A stretch of 64,000 bases of DNA. Source: a virus. The first letter of the stretch is position 1. Each line of letters begins with the position of its first letter. Of this stretch, positions 31,128-38,676 are shown piece by piece. The DNA is taken from positions 1 to 64,000 of IMG/VR virus record IMGVR_UViG_3300028920_001457; one strand, written 5' to 3'. The notes below the pieces were generated by a model. That model saw only the letters and a program-made list of their open reading frames with translations. It was not told the DNA's origin and did not search any database. The position numbers and the translations under genes are program-made.

Positions 31128-31158
31128 CAAAAGTAAGTATAACAATCGAATATTCAAA
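31128..31158 (-). promoter_or_regulatory. Bacteroidetes-type promoter
   Basis: Minus strand TTTG (31158-31155), 19-bp spacer, TACTTTTG (31135-31128). Drives the basic protein and the exonuclease. Confidence 0.8.
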
Positions 31159-31276
31159 ATAAAAAGACGAATATTTTCTATAAGACCATTATTTTCGTAG
31201 AAAGTCTGCCATAGAAAACCCGCAAGAGGTAAAATATTTCTATTTATCATCAAAAACAAAGAAAAATGGAAATATA

Positions 31277-31308
31277 TTTGGAAATTACAAAAACTGTTTT
31301 TATCTTTG
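31277..31308 (+). promoter_or_regulatory. Bacteroidetes-type promoter
   Basis: TTTG (31277-31280) in TTTGGAAATT, 20-bp spacer, TATCTTTG (31301-31308). Divergent from 31128-31158. A TTG at 31306 inside the box is not a start. Confidence 0.85.
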
Positions 31309-31329
31309 CAAAAAGACAAAATATCGTCC

Positions 31330-31662
31330 ATGGACAACACGGTTCAGAGAGAACAGAATTTCACAGAGACACTTTCAACCATACATGAGAAGCTGACACT
31401 AATGTTTCTGAGTATAAAGGAAAAGAGAGAGTTGGTAGATAGTGAGGAAATGCGAACCATCTTAGAACCCATACACAGGGCTTGGTATGATGGTGAATAT
31501 AGTTTTCACACGCAGGAATTGGATTTACCGACAGAAAGTCCTGTCCAACAGGGATTGTTCAGTCAGGTCGTCAGCGCTATAACACAGGAAAAGGAAAATG
31601 TGGCAGATAAAAATACTGGCACGGAAGTTGACAATGGGGAAGAAAAAAGGAAAGATGAATAG
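31330..31662 (+). CDS. Hypothetical helical protein
   Basis: 110 aa from the ATG at 31330, about 15 nt after the expected transcription start. Not recognised. Long helices with acidic and Gln-rich stretches (PVQQGLFSQVVSAITQEKENV) and an acidic/basic end. Its stop overlaps the next start. Confidence 0.65.
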   Translation: MDNTVQREQNFTETLSTIHEKLTLMFLSIKEKRELVDSEEMRTILEPIHRAWYDGEYSFHTQELDLPTESPVQQGLFSQVVSAITQEKENVADKNTGTEVDNGEEKRKDE

Positions 31663-31906
31663 AGTAAGATTATTAACACAGTTGTTTAGTGATGCTTTTG
31701 GCGACATTTATTGTCCTGAAGTAACAAGTTGGACTGCACGGGGTATGTGGGTTGACCCCGATAAATATGAAATCCGCCCAAAGAAAGAATACTATGAAAC
31801 CCTCGTAAAGCACAAGGAAGAAGAAATAAAGCGTGTAGAGGAAAGGTTGTCCACGCTAAAGGAAGAAAAGGAAACCTTGCAAAAGGAAAGAAAAGCATTA
31901 GAATAG
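31655..31906 (+). CDS. Small coiled-coil protein
   Basis: 83 aa from the ATG at 31655, which has an AGGAAAG-type Shine-Dalgarno; longer in-frame starts upstream lack one. C-terminal half is a clear coiled coil (YYETLVKHKEEEIKRVEERL). Unknown role. Confidence 0.6.
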   Translation: MNRVRLLTQLFSDAFGDIYCPEVTSWTARGMWVDPDKYEIRPKKEYYETLVKHKEEEIKRVEERLSTLKEEKETLQKERKALE

Positions 31907-31956
31907 ACAATACCTTAAAAACAAGAATTGGTTGTTGACAGATCAACTTGGAAGGT

Positions 31957-31985
31957 GAAGGGAAATTAGTTTTTCCCTTTTTTAT
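31957..31985 (+). terminator. Rho-independent terminator
   Basis: AAGGGAAA (31958-31965), TTAG loop, TTTTTCCCTT then a T run to 31983. Ends the 31.3-31.9 kb transcript; the next promoter begins in its T tract. Confidence 0.75.
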
Positions 31986-32016
31986 TTGGATTTTTCAAAA
32001 GAATGATATATCTTTG
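31985..32016 (+). promoter_or_regulatory. Bacteroidetes-type promoter
   Basis: TTTG (31985-31988), 20-bp spacer, TATCTTTG (32009-32016). Starts the unit leading to the GT2 gene. Confidence 0.8.
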
Positions 32017-32031
32017 GCGGAAAATAAATTT

Positions 32032-32256
32032 ATGAAGAAGAAAAAACTGCGAAAGAGAATAAGACGATTGGAACAAGAAAATCAGCGTTTACATGATGAT
32101 ATTGTTGTTCTTATATCCGAAGATAAAGACGCAATAAGTGTCACAAAAGCCCGTTATTTACTTAACAAGAGGTTTGATGATGCCCTTTGGGACGGGAACA
32201 TTGTTGGGGGCATTAACGTGAAATACAAACATCCTTTTAATATTAATTATTTATGA
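32032..32256 (+). CDS. Small basic coiled-coil protein
   Basis: 74 aa from MKKKKLRKRIRRLEQENQRL at 32032; a longer frame from 31948 reads through the terminator and promoter and is rejected. Basic N-terminal coiled coil, then KARYLLNKRFDDALWDG. Function unknown. Four-bp overlap with the Tat-signal gene. Confidence 0.65.
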   Translation: MKKKKLRKRIRRLEQENQRLHDDIVVLISEDKDAISVTKARYLLNKRFDDALWDGNIVGGINVKYKHPFNINYL

Positions 32257-32477
32257 AACGCAAAGATTTTTTAAGAAAGATAGGACTGGGTGCGATTGGT
32301 GTTGCTGTTGCACCAATGCTTATTTTAGAAAACAAAAGAAAAACCTCTGGGGAGCGCCATCTTAAAAAAACAGGGTTTTATAGAAAATATCCGCTCACAT
32401 ATAGGCAATGTTGGTCGCCCGGGGAAATATTAAAAATATATAAGCAAACGGGAGGATTAATCATGTGTTCCGTATAA
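32253..32477 (+). CDS. Small protein with twin-arginine-like signal
   Basis: 74 aa. MKRKDFLRKIGLGAIGVAVAP has the layout of a Tat signal (K-R-K-D-F-L-R-K, then a hydrophobic helix). The strict RR is R-K here. The rest is short, basic and Trp/Tyr-containing, too small for a normal Tat cargo. May be membrane-anchored. Unusual for a phage. Confidence 0.6.
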   Translation: MKRKDFLRKIGLGAIGVAVAPMLILENKRKTSGERHLKKTGFYRKYPLTYRQCWSPGEILKIYKQTGGLIMCSV

Positions 32478-32480
32478 ATA

Positions 32481-33479
32481 ATGATTTCAGTCCTCATTCC
32501 AACCATAAATGATACCGAGCTTGGCGACACACTAAAGCTATTAAGAGAAACTACCGAGTATTCCTCGGATGTTGAGATAATAATAATCAATGACGGCGGC
32601 GATATACCAAATTGTGATTTACAAAATGGTAAACTGATAAACAATGGCAAGAATTGGGGTGTCGGTTATTCTTTCGACAGGGGGGCAAAACACGCAAAGG
32701 GTGATATTATTATCATTATGGGTTCTGATGTACGCCCAAGGCACGGATGGCACAAAAAGGTGTTCAACACCGTCTCAAACAACCCCGGTATTTTGGGTTG
32801 TGCTGTCAGCGTAGGGCTGAACCCCAAAAGAATGAATATGGAAGATAAGGGGTGTTTTAGGCGATATGGGGCAGACTTATTATTTACGGTGTCTGAGGAC
32901 GACCTGCCAGAGAAGTCCGCTCTAAGGGGAAAAGAAGGCGGTTATACGGCATTATTTAAAGGTAAGTGGAAACACGGTAAAGAAAACGATAGTCCCTATG
33001 AAATACCATGTCTTATGGGTGCATTTTATTTCACAAGCAAGGATTATTATTTTAAACTTCATGGCTGGGACACAGAAGAAGGTAATCCCTGGTGCGGACA
33101 TAGATATTGGTCGGGTCTTGAACCCCACATAAGCCTTAAATCATGGTTACATGGTGGTGGCTGTATGCTATACCCCGACATAGAGGCAGGACATGTTTTT
33201 GCAAGGCTAAGAAGATCACGCAGATACAGGCATGGGTTGCGTAGTGCTGAATGGATGTGGTGGAATTCGCTGTGGACACTTGAGACAATGATACTAGATG
33301 CCGACTTGAGAAAAAAACTATATGACTTTCCTATTCCTGAACTGAACCTCGGCAAAGCTAAAAAAATGATAAAAGATCATTATTCAGAAGTAGAGAGAAT
33401 CAGAGAAAGAAACCGCCAAGAGTTCAAATACGACCACACAATATTTACAGATAGGTTTGGGTATGAGTTTAATTTTTAG
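32481..33479 (+). CDS. Glycosyltransferase family 2
   Basis: 332 aa. GT-A start ISVLIPTINDTELGDTL, EIIIINDGGD (first Asp), then GVGYSFDRGAKHAKGDIIIIMGSDVRP, where GSD plays the DxD role. A C-terminal GHRYWSGLEPHISLK and HVFARLRRSRRYRHG are basic, acceptor-facing parts. Probably glycosylates a virion or host surface component; separate from the left-end cluster. Confidence 0.85.
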   Translation: MISVLIPTINDTELGDTLKLLRETTEYSSDVEIIIINDGGDIPNCDLQNGKLINNGKNWGVGYSFDRGAKHAKGDIIIIMGSDVRPRHGWHKKVFNTVSNNPGILGCAVSVGLNPKRMNMEDKGCFRRYGADLLFTVSEDDLPEKSALRGKEGGYTALFKGKWKHGKENDSPYEIPCLMGAFYFTSKDYYFKLHGWDTEEGNPWCGHRYWSGLEPHISLKSWLHGGGCMLYPDIEAGHVFARLRRSRRYRHGLRSAEWMWWNSLWTLETMILDADLRKKLYDFPIPELNLGKAKKMIKDHYSEVERIRERNRQEFKYDHTIFTDRFGYEFNF

Positions 33480-33612
33480 AATAATAAAGAATTTCTTTTT
33501 CTTATTGTGGGTATCGCATAAGTTGAAATTCAAAAAAACAGAATGCCATCCCAATCGTATGTCATATTATCGCCATGCATGGAGGCTCGCTAAAGAAATA
33601 TCTGTTAATTAA
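33463..33612 (+). CDS. Small protein (49 aa) with N-terminal membrane helix
   Basis: ATG at 33463 inside the GT2 end (17-bp overlap), TAA at 33610-33612. Hydrophobic start (LIFRIIKNFFFLLWV), basic rest. The C-terminus LAKEISVN resembles that of the next gene (LAKEILVN), hinting at shared ancestry. Unknown. Confidence 0.5.
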   Translation: MSLIFRIIKNFFFLLWVSHKLKFKKTECHPNRMSYYRHAWRLAKEISVN

Positions 33613-33616
33613 ATTA

Positions 33617-33919
33617 ATGGCATACTATAAAGTTACAACATATAAATTAAAATCCTTGGGTTTAAGAAGAAATCCCAATATTATGCAATTTGGCAAATAT
33701 TGGGTTATTGAACCACATCCAACATACGACAACAAAGATAACGGGGGAATATGGGTAACAAACTCATTATCGAATGCCCGCAAACTTAAAAAATATTATG
33801 AAGAAAGATACGGTATGGCAAGAATATTTGAATGTCAAATAGGAGATATACTATATCAAAATAGTTATCGCACCAAAACAGACAAGGTGAAACTCGCCAA
33901 AGAAATACTTGTTAATTAA
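33617..33919 (+). CDS. Hypothetical basic protein
   Basis: 100 aa from the ATG at 33617; the earlier in-frame ATG at 33575 overlaps the 49-aa gene. Not recognised. Alternating strands (FGKYWVIEPHPTYD, GGIWVTNSLSNARKLKKYYEERYG) resemble small phage proteins with an HNH-adjacent beta-alpha fold. Ends in LAKEILVN. Confidence 0.55.
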   Translation: MAYYKVTTYKLKSLGLRRNPNIMQFGKYWVIEPHPTYDNKDNGGIWVTNSLSNARKLKKYYEERYGMARIFECQIGDILYQNSYRTKTDKVKLAKEILVN

Positions 33920-33928
33920 ATTATAACT

Positions 33929-34108
33929 ATGGATAAACAGGAAAGAAAACTCATTGGGGATATTTTCAAAGAAGAATTAGACAGATTAAATGTCTTATGC
34001 GAGAGGGATGTGTATATTGATGATTATTATAGTACGGTAGAAGAAGCCGTCATAAGAACCGTCCAAAGATATCTTATAAGAGATCATCTAAAACCTGTGT
34101 CAAAATAA
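33929..34108 (+). CDS. Small acidic helical protein (59 aa)
   Basis: ATG at 33929, TAA at 34106-34108. Helical, acidic start (IGDIFKEELDRLNVLCERD) and basic end. Not recognised. Nine bp after the preceding stop. Confidence 0.55.
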   Translation: MDKQERKLIGDIFKEELDRLNVLCERDVYIDDYYSTVEEAVIRTVQRYLIRDHLKPVSK

Positions 34109-34123
34109 AGTGTTACCTTTACA

Positions 34124-34191
34124 TGGTAGATAGGCGGAGATGATCTCCCGCCGACAAGAGGGTTGTCTTCGGTTATCCTTCTTCTACCATT
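34124..34191 (+). ncRNA. Multi-stem leader RNA before an HNH gene (copy 1)
   Basis: ATGGTAGA (34124-34131) pairs with TCTACCAT (34184-34191). Inside are GGCGGAGAtgaTCTcCCGCC and GACAAgaggGTTGTC, giving a cloverleaf-like fold. The start TACCTTTAcatGGTAGATAG resembles the leader at 48626-48710 before the second HNH gene. Confidence 0.55.
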
Positions 34192-34223
34192 TTCAAAACC
34201 GAATTAATTAAAAACGAAGGGAA

Positions 34224-34943
34224 ATGCCAAAATCAAAGACAAAAGACTGCCAGGGGATAAGTCTTAACAAAAGACGCAACAGGTGGGAGGTTACTATTAT
34301 CTATAAAAGGAAGCGCTATTATTTGGGTTCTTATCACAACAAAAAGATTGCACGGGCTGTATGGGAGTCCAAGAGAGATGAATTTTATGGGACAGAATCA
34401 GTACTCGACTTGCGTGGCGAGGTTTGGATTAAAATGGATAAACATAAGGGGGAATATTATGTTAGCAATAAGGGGCGAGTAAAAAACCTAAATTTTAAGG
34501 GCATGGGCTACGAAAGATTGTGTGGTATCATACCTTCGCATGGCTATAATCAAGTAAAGATAAATAGGGAGAGTTATTCTATACATCGGTTAGTTTTACA
34601 ATATTTTAAGGGAGAATCCGACCTTCCGGTTAATCACAAGGACGGAAATGGAACAAATAATATTTTAGAAAACCTAGAGTATGTTAGTCAGCGGATTAAT
34701 GGTTGCCATGGTTATTTTGTTGTGAACAAAAGAAATGTCCTAACGGGGGCACATTGGGATAAGTGGAATAATAGTTGGCGGTCTGAAATAAACATTAATG
34801 GTAGATTGGTATATTTAGGGTCTTTTAATACATCCATAGAGGCATGCGATAGATACTTACGGGCATTATTGGATTATGGCCTTCAGGATGATTATGATTA
34901 TATTGTCGAAATGATTGGACATAAACCCCATGTCGGAAATTAG
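34224..34943 (+). CDS. HNH homing endonuclease with AP2 domains
   Basis: 239 aa. N-terminal AP2-like strand set (RRNRWEVTIIYKRKRYYLGSY), NUMOD4-type EVWIKMDKHKGEYYVSNKGRVK, HNH core IHRLVLQYFKG...VNHKDGNGTNNILENLEYVS, then a second AP2-like repeat (GAHWDKWNNSWRSEININGR, YLGSFNTSIEACDRYLRA). This is the standard layout of phage homing endonucleases. It stands between genes rather than inside an intron. Confidence 0.88.
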   Translation: MPKSKTKDCQGISLNKRRNRWEVTIIYKRKRYYLGSYHNKKIARAVWESKRDEFYGTESVLDLRGEVWIKMDKHKGEYYVSNKGRVKNLNFKGMGYERLCGIIPSHGYNQVKINRESYSIHRLVLQYFKGESDLPVNHKDGNGTNNILENLEYVSQRINGCHGYFVVNKRNVLTGAHWDKWNNSWRSEININGRLVYLGSFNTSIEACDRYLRALLDYGLQDDYDYIVEMIGHKPHVGN

Positions 34944-34946
34944 TAT

Positions 34947-34954
34947 TATCTTTG
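34947..34954 (+). promoter_or_regulatory. Promoter -7 box
   Basis: TATCTTTG at 34947-34954, with a second TAACTTTG at 34967-34974, upstream of the 178-aa gene; no clear -33 TTTG. Probably late promoters, since several late genes show only the -7 part. Confidence 0.5.
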
Positions 34955-35023
34955 CACTCGTATCATTAACTTTGATACCGTTGAAACAACGACCAGAGTG
35001 TTAAATTTAAAACAGTTTTTGAC

Positions 35024-35560
35024 ATGTTAGCATTAATTCAAGCAACCCGGTGGGAAGATCGTAGGGATAGTTCATTCCGAGTTCACCCACTTGATTTACA
35101 CAAGGATTCGTATAGATATTTTCTTATCAATCCGAATCGAATTACAGAGATGAAGGTTGATGCCGCCACGGGGGGCAGCTACTTCAAATTTTCTGATAAT
35201 CACCGAGATCGCCGTGAAGGAAATTCCGTTGTATGGTGTAATAGCACTGTAAGTGAGCTACAAGTCGCGCACGACACGGCCTATGCGTCTAATTTTGTGA
35301 CACTTCCGTTCTTTCCGAAAAACGACCCAAACAGGACGCCCGTAGATACGACTATTGATGTTTCAGACATAGCCTATTTTTGTGAATACAACCCCGATCC
35401 AGATAATTATGTGTGGTTGGTGCACAATTCTAAGGCTTTTAAAAGAAAAGAGCAATTAGTCAACCTTAATCTTGATGAGGCAGAGGATATTGTAGAGACA
35501 GGTACTACAAGTACGACCACTACTTCTGAGGCAGAGACCACAACTACACAACACCTGTAA
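35024..35560 (+). CDS. Probable virion-associated protein, paralog 1
   Basis: 178 aa. Shares with the next gene: YFLINPNRITEMKV, V.CN.S.SELQVAHDTAYASNFV.L..FP..D...TPVDTTI..SDIAYF. The C-terminus is a Thr/Ser/Glu-rich tail, common in exposed virion or decoration proteins. Position before the late module suggests a structural or decoration role (inference). Confidence 0.6.
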   Translation: MLALIQATRWEDRRDSSFRVHPLDLHKDSYRYFLINPNRITEMKVDAATGGSYFKFSDNHRDRREGNSVVWCNSTVSELQVAHDTAYASNFVTLPFFPKNDPNRTPVDTTIDVSDIAYFCEYNPDPDNYVWLVHNSKAFKRKEQLVNLNLDEAEDIVETGTTSTTTTSEAETTTTQHL

Positions 35561-35578
35561 CATTAAAAGCTATTTGAT

Positions 35579-36043
35579 ATGTTATTTGTTACGAGCGTAG
35601 ATATATGGACGAGCAAAAAGCCCGCTAAGTTACTTAAGGATGCTTGGGGGACTTATTTCCTGTTAAACACTAATAGGATAATTGAGATGAGGGTCAAGGG
35701 TACTGATGATACTAAGTTTTGGTATGCACAAGACCCTGACGATGCACGGGATAGCCCCGACTATCTGGAGTGTGGTGCTTCGAGGGCTGTCATCACGGCA
35801 TGGCATGATGCTACCGCAGACAGCAAGTTTGTTTCTTTGGACATATTTCCCAATATGGATATAACGCAAACGGCTGTGGCGACGACAATAGAATGGGCGG
35901 ACATTGCCTATATTTATCAGACCTACAGGGATGTGTTGGATAATGTAGCCCACATGACATATTATGCCAATGCTTTTCAGAGGGTTGAGTGTATTATAGA
36001 ACACAACCTGCTTGGGATATTGGCGTTACAGAACGCACATTAA
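35579..36043 (+). CDS. Probable virion-associated protein, paralog 2
   Basis: 154 aa. Paralog of 35024-35560 (YFLLNTNRIIEMRV, LECGASRAVITAWHDATADSKFVSL, FPNMDITQTAVATTIEWADIAYI) but without the Thr-rich tail. Ends in a hydrophobic helix. Nineteen bp after the first copy: a tandem duplication. A terminator follows. Confidence 0.6.
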   Translation: MLFVTSVDIWTSKKPAKLLKDAWGTYFLLNTNRIIEMRVKGTDDTKFWYAQDPDDARDSPDYLECGASRAVITAWHDATADSKFVSLDIFPNMDITQTAVATTIEWADIAYIYQTYRDVLDNVAHMTYYANAFQRVECIIEHNLLGILALQNAH

Positions 36044-36073
36044 TACCATTACGAAATTCTATCATAAGAAACG

Positions 36074-36098
36074 ACCCGTCAGTGATGGCGGGTTTTTT
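36074..36098 (+). terminator. Rho-independent terminator
   Basis: ACCCGTC (36074-36080), AGTGAT loop, GGCGGGT then TTTTT. Closes the paralog pair. Confidence 0.85.
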
Positions 36099-36133
36099 AT
36101 TGTGTATTGTAATATAAAATAATTGCGAAAATA

Positions 36134-36165
36134 TTTGGTGGATTCAAAAACATGTTTTATATTTG
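36134..36165 (+). promoter_or_regulatory. Bacteroidetes-type promoter
   Basis: TTTG (36134-36137), 20-bp spacer, TATATTTG (36158-36165). Drives the repeat-motif leader and the 584-aa gene. Confidence 0.85.
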
Positions 36166-36196
36166 CAGAAGTTCTTTGAAGGTATAACCGACAAAT

Positions 36197-36235
36197 GGGG
36201 TTCCTATAAAAATACAATTGGATGTAAATTACCCC
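36197..36235 (+). ncRNA. TTCCTATA RNA motif, unit 1
   Basis: GGGG (36197-36200), TTCCTATA (36201-36208), a 23-nt variable part ending AATTA, then CCCC (36232-36235). The flanks pair. Same plan as units 2-4, with different paired bases. Confidence 0.55.
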
Positions 36236-36260
36236 CCGCCGGTTTTCGATACGAGACAAA

Positions 36261-36315
36261 GAGAGTTCCTATAGACCCTGTAAAGGGTCAGCCTCTTAAG
36301 CTGATATTTACTCTC
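36261..36315 (+). ncRNA. TTCCTATA RNA motif, unit 2
   Basis: GAGAG (36261-36265), TTCCTATA, then an internal hairpin GACCC-TGTAAA-GGGTC and CAGCctcttaaGCTG, ending TATTTA, and CTCTC (36311-36315). A T run follows (CGTCTTTTTATTTTT), so it may also end a short transcript. Confidence 0.6.
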
Positions 36316-36340
36316 CGTCTTTTTATTTTTAATAGGTAAA

Positions 36341-36381
36341 GGGTGTTCCTATACAAATCAATGCTTATGATAAATACACCC
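36341..36381 (+). ncRNA. TTCCTATA RNA motif, unit 3
   Basis: GGGTG (36341-36345), TTCCTATA (36346-36353), variable AT-rich part ending TAAATA, CACCC (36377-36381). Ends 20 nt before the 584-aa gene. Confidence 0.6.
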
Positions 36382-36400
36382 CACTTTTAAAATAAATAAC

Positions 36401-38155
36401 ATGAATACTTTAAGGTTATTCAATGCGGTAATCGCAAAAGAATCTACAGAAAAACCCTTCGTTTCAGAAGAGGGATTTATCATTGAATCAAATGCTCTTT
36501 GGGCAAAAAATAGGATATTGGAATTCTATCTCAAGGAAAAGTTAAGTGGTAACGATCTTAACAAAACATTTCACAAATCATGGGCTAAAATTAAAAACAG
36601 CTCTCGGTTTGAATTGTTTGTTGAGCAGATATTTCATTATATTTCTACATACGGAAGTGATTTTCAGGACGAAATATATATTCCCGATGAAGTATTAAAT
36701 GTACCTGACGTAAAGTTGTCATACAAGGTTGTCCGTGCATATTCCAAGGAGGAAATGACGGATAAGTGTTTATCACTATTAAAATCAGGTATAGCATTAA
36801 AGGAGGAAACAATTAATGAGGTGTTATCGGTGCTTGTTGAAGAACTGGATTATTCCTTTACGGGAAATGAGAAAATCAGAAACAAAGAGGCTGTTATAAA
36901 AATAGCAGATATTTATGGCGTTCTGCCCAATGACACCATGGAGTTTTTCAGATATATTATATATCGGGCTACGGGGCAGTCTCTTCTTATTAAGAGCAAT
37001 GATTTGATAATGAAAATTAAAGAAGGGAATTATAATCCGTCGGTTCAGTTTAATAAATTCGGATTAGAAAAATTGGCAACGATATTTAATCGTTTTAAGC
37101 CATTATTCTTGGCATTTAAACCCAAGTGCGGAAAAACGATCAATAAAATTGCGAAGTTGTCTAAAAAGTTTCATAAACCTCTCGTTGTCAACCCCCTTAA
37201 TACCGCAACAAGTGAGCTGATGGGGGATGATGATAGACATTGGTTGGATAATGCTACGCCGTACGCTTTATTTAAAGTATTATCGGCATGTTATACGAGA
37301 GCGAGCGGCCAAGAGTCTTTCGTTTATCGGATTAGAAACGGGAAATCCTGGGTCAAGGAAAAGGAAACTATTTTGAGGGTGAACAAGTTAAATTTTGATT
37401 TCATTATAAAGTATCTGAAAGAAAGATATGATTTATCAGAAAAGAAATTCTTTTTGCCTGCTGATATAAAATATGCCCTTCCTACATCAGAAAAAATGTT
37501 TGTTGGCAATATTCCCACAGGAACGAGATTTTATGGCAGGAAGTTGGCGGTTGGGATATATTGGGAGGACGCATGGGGGGCAAGAGACCTCGATCTTTCG
37601 GGGTTGACGCTTTCAGGGCATAAGGTTGGTTGGAATGCAGAATATGATTATGGCGAAGGACAATTAATGTATTCTGGCGATATTACATCCGCCCCCAATG
37701 GTGCGGTAGAGTACCTGTATGCCAACAAAGGGCTTCGGGAATCGGTTTTAATAAAAAACAATGTTTATTCGGGAAGTAATGAATGTGATTATAAAATCGT
37801 TATTGGGTTGGGGGATAAGATTTCTGTGGATTATATGATGAACCCAAATAATCTTTTTATAGAAGTCAAATGTAAGTCCGTACAAAAACAGACCATATTG
37901 GGGATTCTTACTCCAAAGAAAATGGGGCAGTGCTTTGTATTGCTTAATTTTGGGGCGGGACATGTAAGGGTGTCGGGCAACAGTAAGATATCTAATATCG
38001 CCCTTAAGTCACTATATGAACAATGGAACAAACCGTTTTCATTTAATAAATTGATTAAATTATTGGGGGCGCAGATTGTTGAAAACAAAGAGGATGCAGA
38101 TTATGATTTCTCGTCTGATAATTTAGAAAAAGATTCTTTTATTAAGATATTTTAA
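36401..38155 (+). CDS. 584-aa protein, helical N-terminus and TerD-like C-terminus; possible RNP partner
   Basis: Not firmly recognised. About residues 1-330 look all-helical, rich in Lys and aromatic residues, without a clear motif. Near residues 380-510 the text AWGARDLDLSGLTLSG, LMYSGDITSAPNGAVEYLYAN and YKIVIGLGDKISVDYMMNPNN follows the strand pattern of TerD-type calcium-binding domains (DLDLSA...HSGD). Its leader holds three copies of a paired RNA motif, with a fourth in the tRNA array. An RNA-binding or ribonucleoprotein role, loosely like Ro/Y-RNA systems, is hypothesis only. Confidence 0.6.
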   Translation: MNTLRLFNAVIAKESTEKPFVSEEGFIIESNALWAKNRILEFYLKEKLSGNDLNKTFHKSWAKIKNSSRFELFVEQIFHYISTYGSDFQDEIYIPDEVLNVPDVKLSYKVVRAYSKEEMTDKCLSLLKSGIALKEETINEVLSVLVEELDYSFTGNEKIRNKEAVIKIADIYGVLPNDTMEFFRYIIYRATGQSLLIKSNDLIMKIKEGNYNPSVQFNKFGLEKLATIFNRFKPLFLAFKPKCGKTINKIAKLSKKFHKPLVVNPLNTATSELMGDDDRHWLDNATPYALFKVLSACYTRASGQESFVYRIRNGKSWVKEKETILRVNKLNFDFIIKYLKERYDLSEKKFFLPADIKYALPTSEKMFVGNIPTGTRFYGRKLAVGIYWEDAWGARDLDLSGLTLSGHKVGWNAEYDYGEGQLMYSGDITSAPNGAVEYLYANKGLRESVLIKNNVYSGSNECDYKIVIGLGDKISVDYMMNPNNLFIEVKCKSVQKQTILGILTPKKMGQCFVLLNFGAGHVRVSGNSKISNIALKSLYEQWNKPFSFNKLIKLLGAQIVENKEDADYDFSSDNLEKDSFIKIF

Positions 38156-38156
38156 T

Positions 38157-38290
38157 TATCTTTGCACCATGATTAGAATACAGCATATAGAGCAACCGCA
38201 ACAGCCAAGAGCCGATATTGGGTCTGGATAGGTGTTCTATGTGTTTATAATACAGAGCCTTCTGGACTATTTCAGAGGGCTTTTTTTATT
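38157..38290 (+). ncRNA. Short transcription unit 1 of the tRNA array (promoter box to terminator)
   Basis: TATCTTTG at 38157-38164 (no clear -33), then about 90 nt, then a terminator: AGCCTTCTG (38256-38264) pairs with CAGAGGGCT (38273-38281), followed by TTTTTTATT. Holds GGTGTTCTATG, a variant of the motif seen in the 36.2-kb leader. A leaderless 20-codon frame starts at 38169. The tRNA genes follow directly. Confidence 0.6.
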
Positions 38291-38291
38291 T

Positions 38292-38364
38292 CGGAAGTAT
38301 GGTGTAATCAGGTAGCATACGTGCCTTGGGCGCACGGGGAGTAGTTCGAATCTAATATTTCCGA
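38292..38364 (+). tRNA. tRNA-Pro (UGG)
   Basis: Acceptor CGGAAGT/ATTTCCG (C1-G72 as usual in bacterial tRNA-Pro), anticodon stem CGTGC/GCACG with loop CTTGGGC, T-loop TTCGAAT, discriminator A. Confidence 0.85.
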
Positions 38365-38370
38365 CAATAT

Positions 38371-38442
38371 TGGCACATAGGTTAATGGTAAGACCTCTCG
38401 GCTTATACCCCAGCAGTCCAAGTTCGATTCTTGGTGTGCCAA
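38371..38442 (+). tRNA. tRNA-Ile (UAU)
   Basis: Acceptor TGGCACA/TGTGCCA, loop CTTATAC in a stem with one C-C mismatch, T-arm CCAAG-TTCGATT-CTTGG. UAU reads the AUA codon, frequent in this AT-rich genome. Confidence 0.75.
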
Positions 38443-38443
38443 C

Positions 38444-38515
38444 GGTGGTTATGGTGTAATGGCAACATAACTGTTTGTGGAGCAGTGGTTATCAGTTCGA
38501 GCCTGATTAATCACC
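38444..38515 (+). tRNA. tRNA-His (GUG)
   Basis: Extra G at -1 (38444) facing C73, the His identity pair. Acceptor GTGGTTA/TAATCAC, loop TTGTGGA, T-loop TTCGAGC. Confidence 0.88.
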
Positions 38516-38519
38516 CCAT

Positions 38520-38590
38520 GCTCGGTTCTTCTAACGGCAGGAAATCGGGTTTTCACCCCGGCAATAGCGGTTCAATTCCGCTACCGAGTA
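38520..38590 (+). tRNA. tRNA-Glu (UUC)
   Basis: Acceptor GCTCGGT/ACCGAGT, loop TTTTCAC, T-arm AGCGG-TTCAATT-CCGCT. Confidence 0.85.
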
Positions 38591-38596
38591 CGATAA

Positions 38597-38667
38597 TGCC
38601 TTGTGGTGTAATAGTAACACATAACACTTTGGATGTTATGTTTTCGGTGCGAATCCGAACAAGGCAT
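38597..38667 (+). tRNA. tRNA-Gln (UUG)
   Basis: Acceptor TGCCTTG/CAAGGCA, anticodon stem TAACA/TGTTA with loop CTTTGGA, T-arm TTCGG-TGCGAAT-CCGAA. Confidence 0.88.
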
Positions 38668-38676
38668 CAAAATAAA

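Noticed and set aside
31306-31329. TTG start for the 31330 gene
   Set aside because: It is part of the TATCTTTG box, so it is not transcribed as a start codon.
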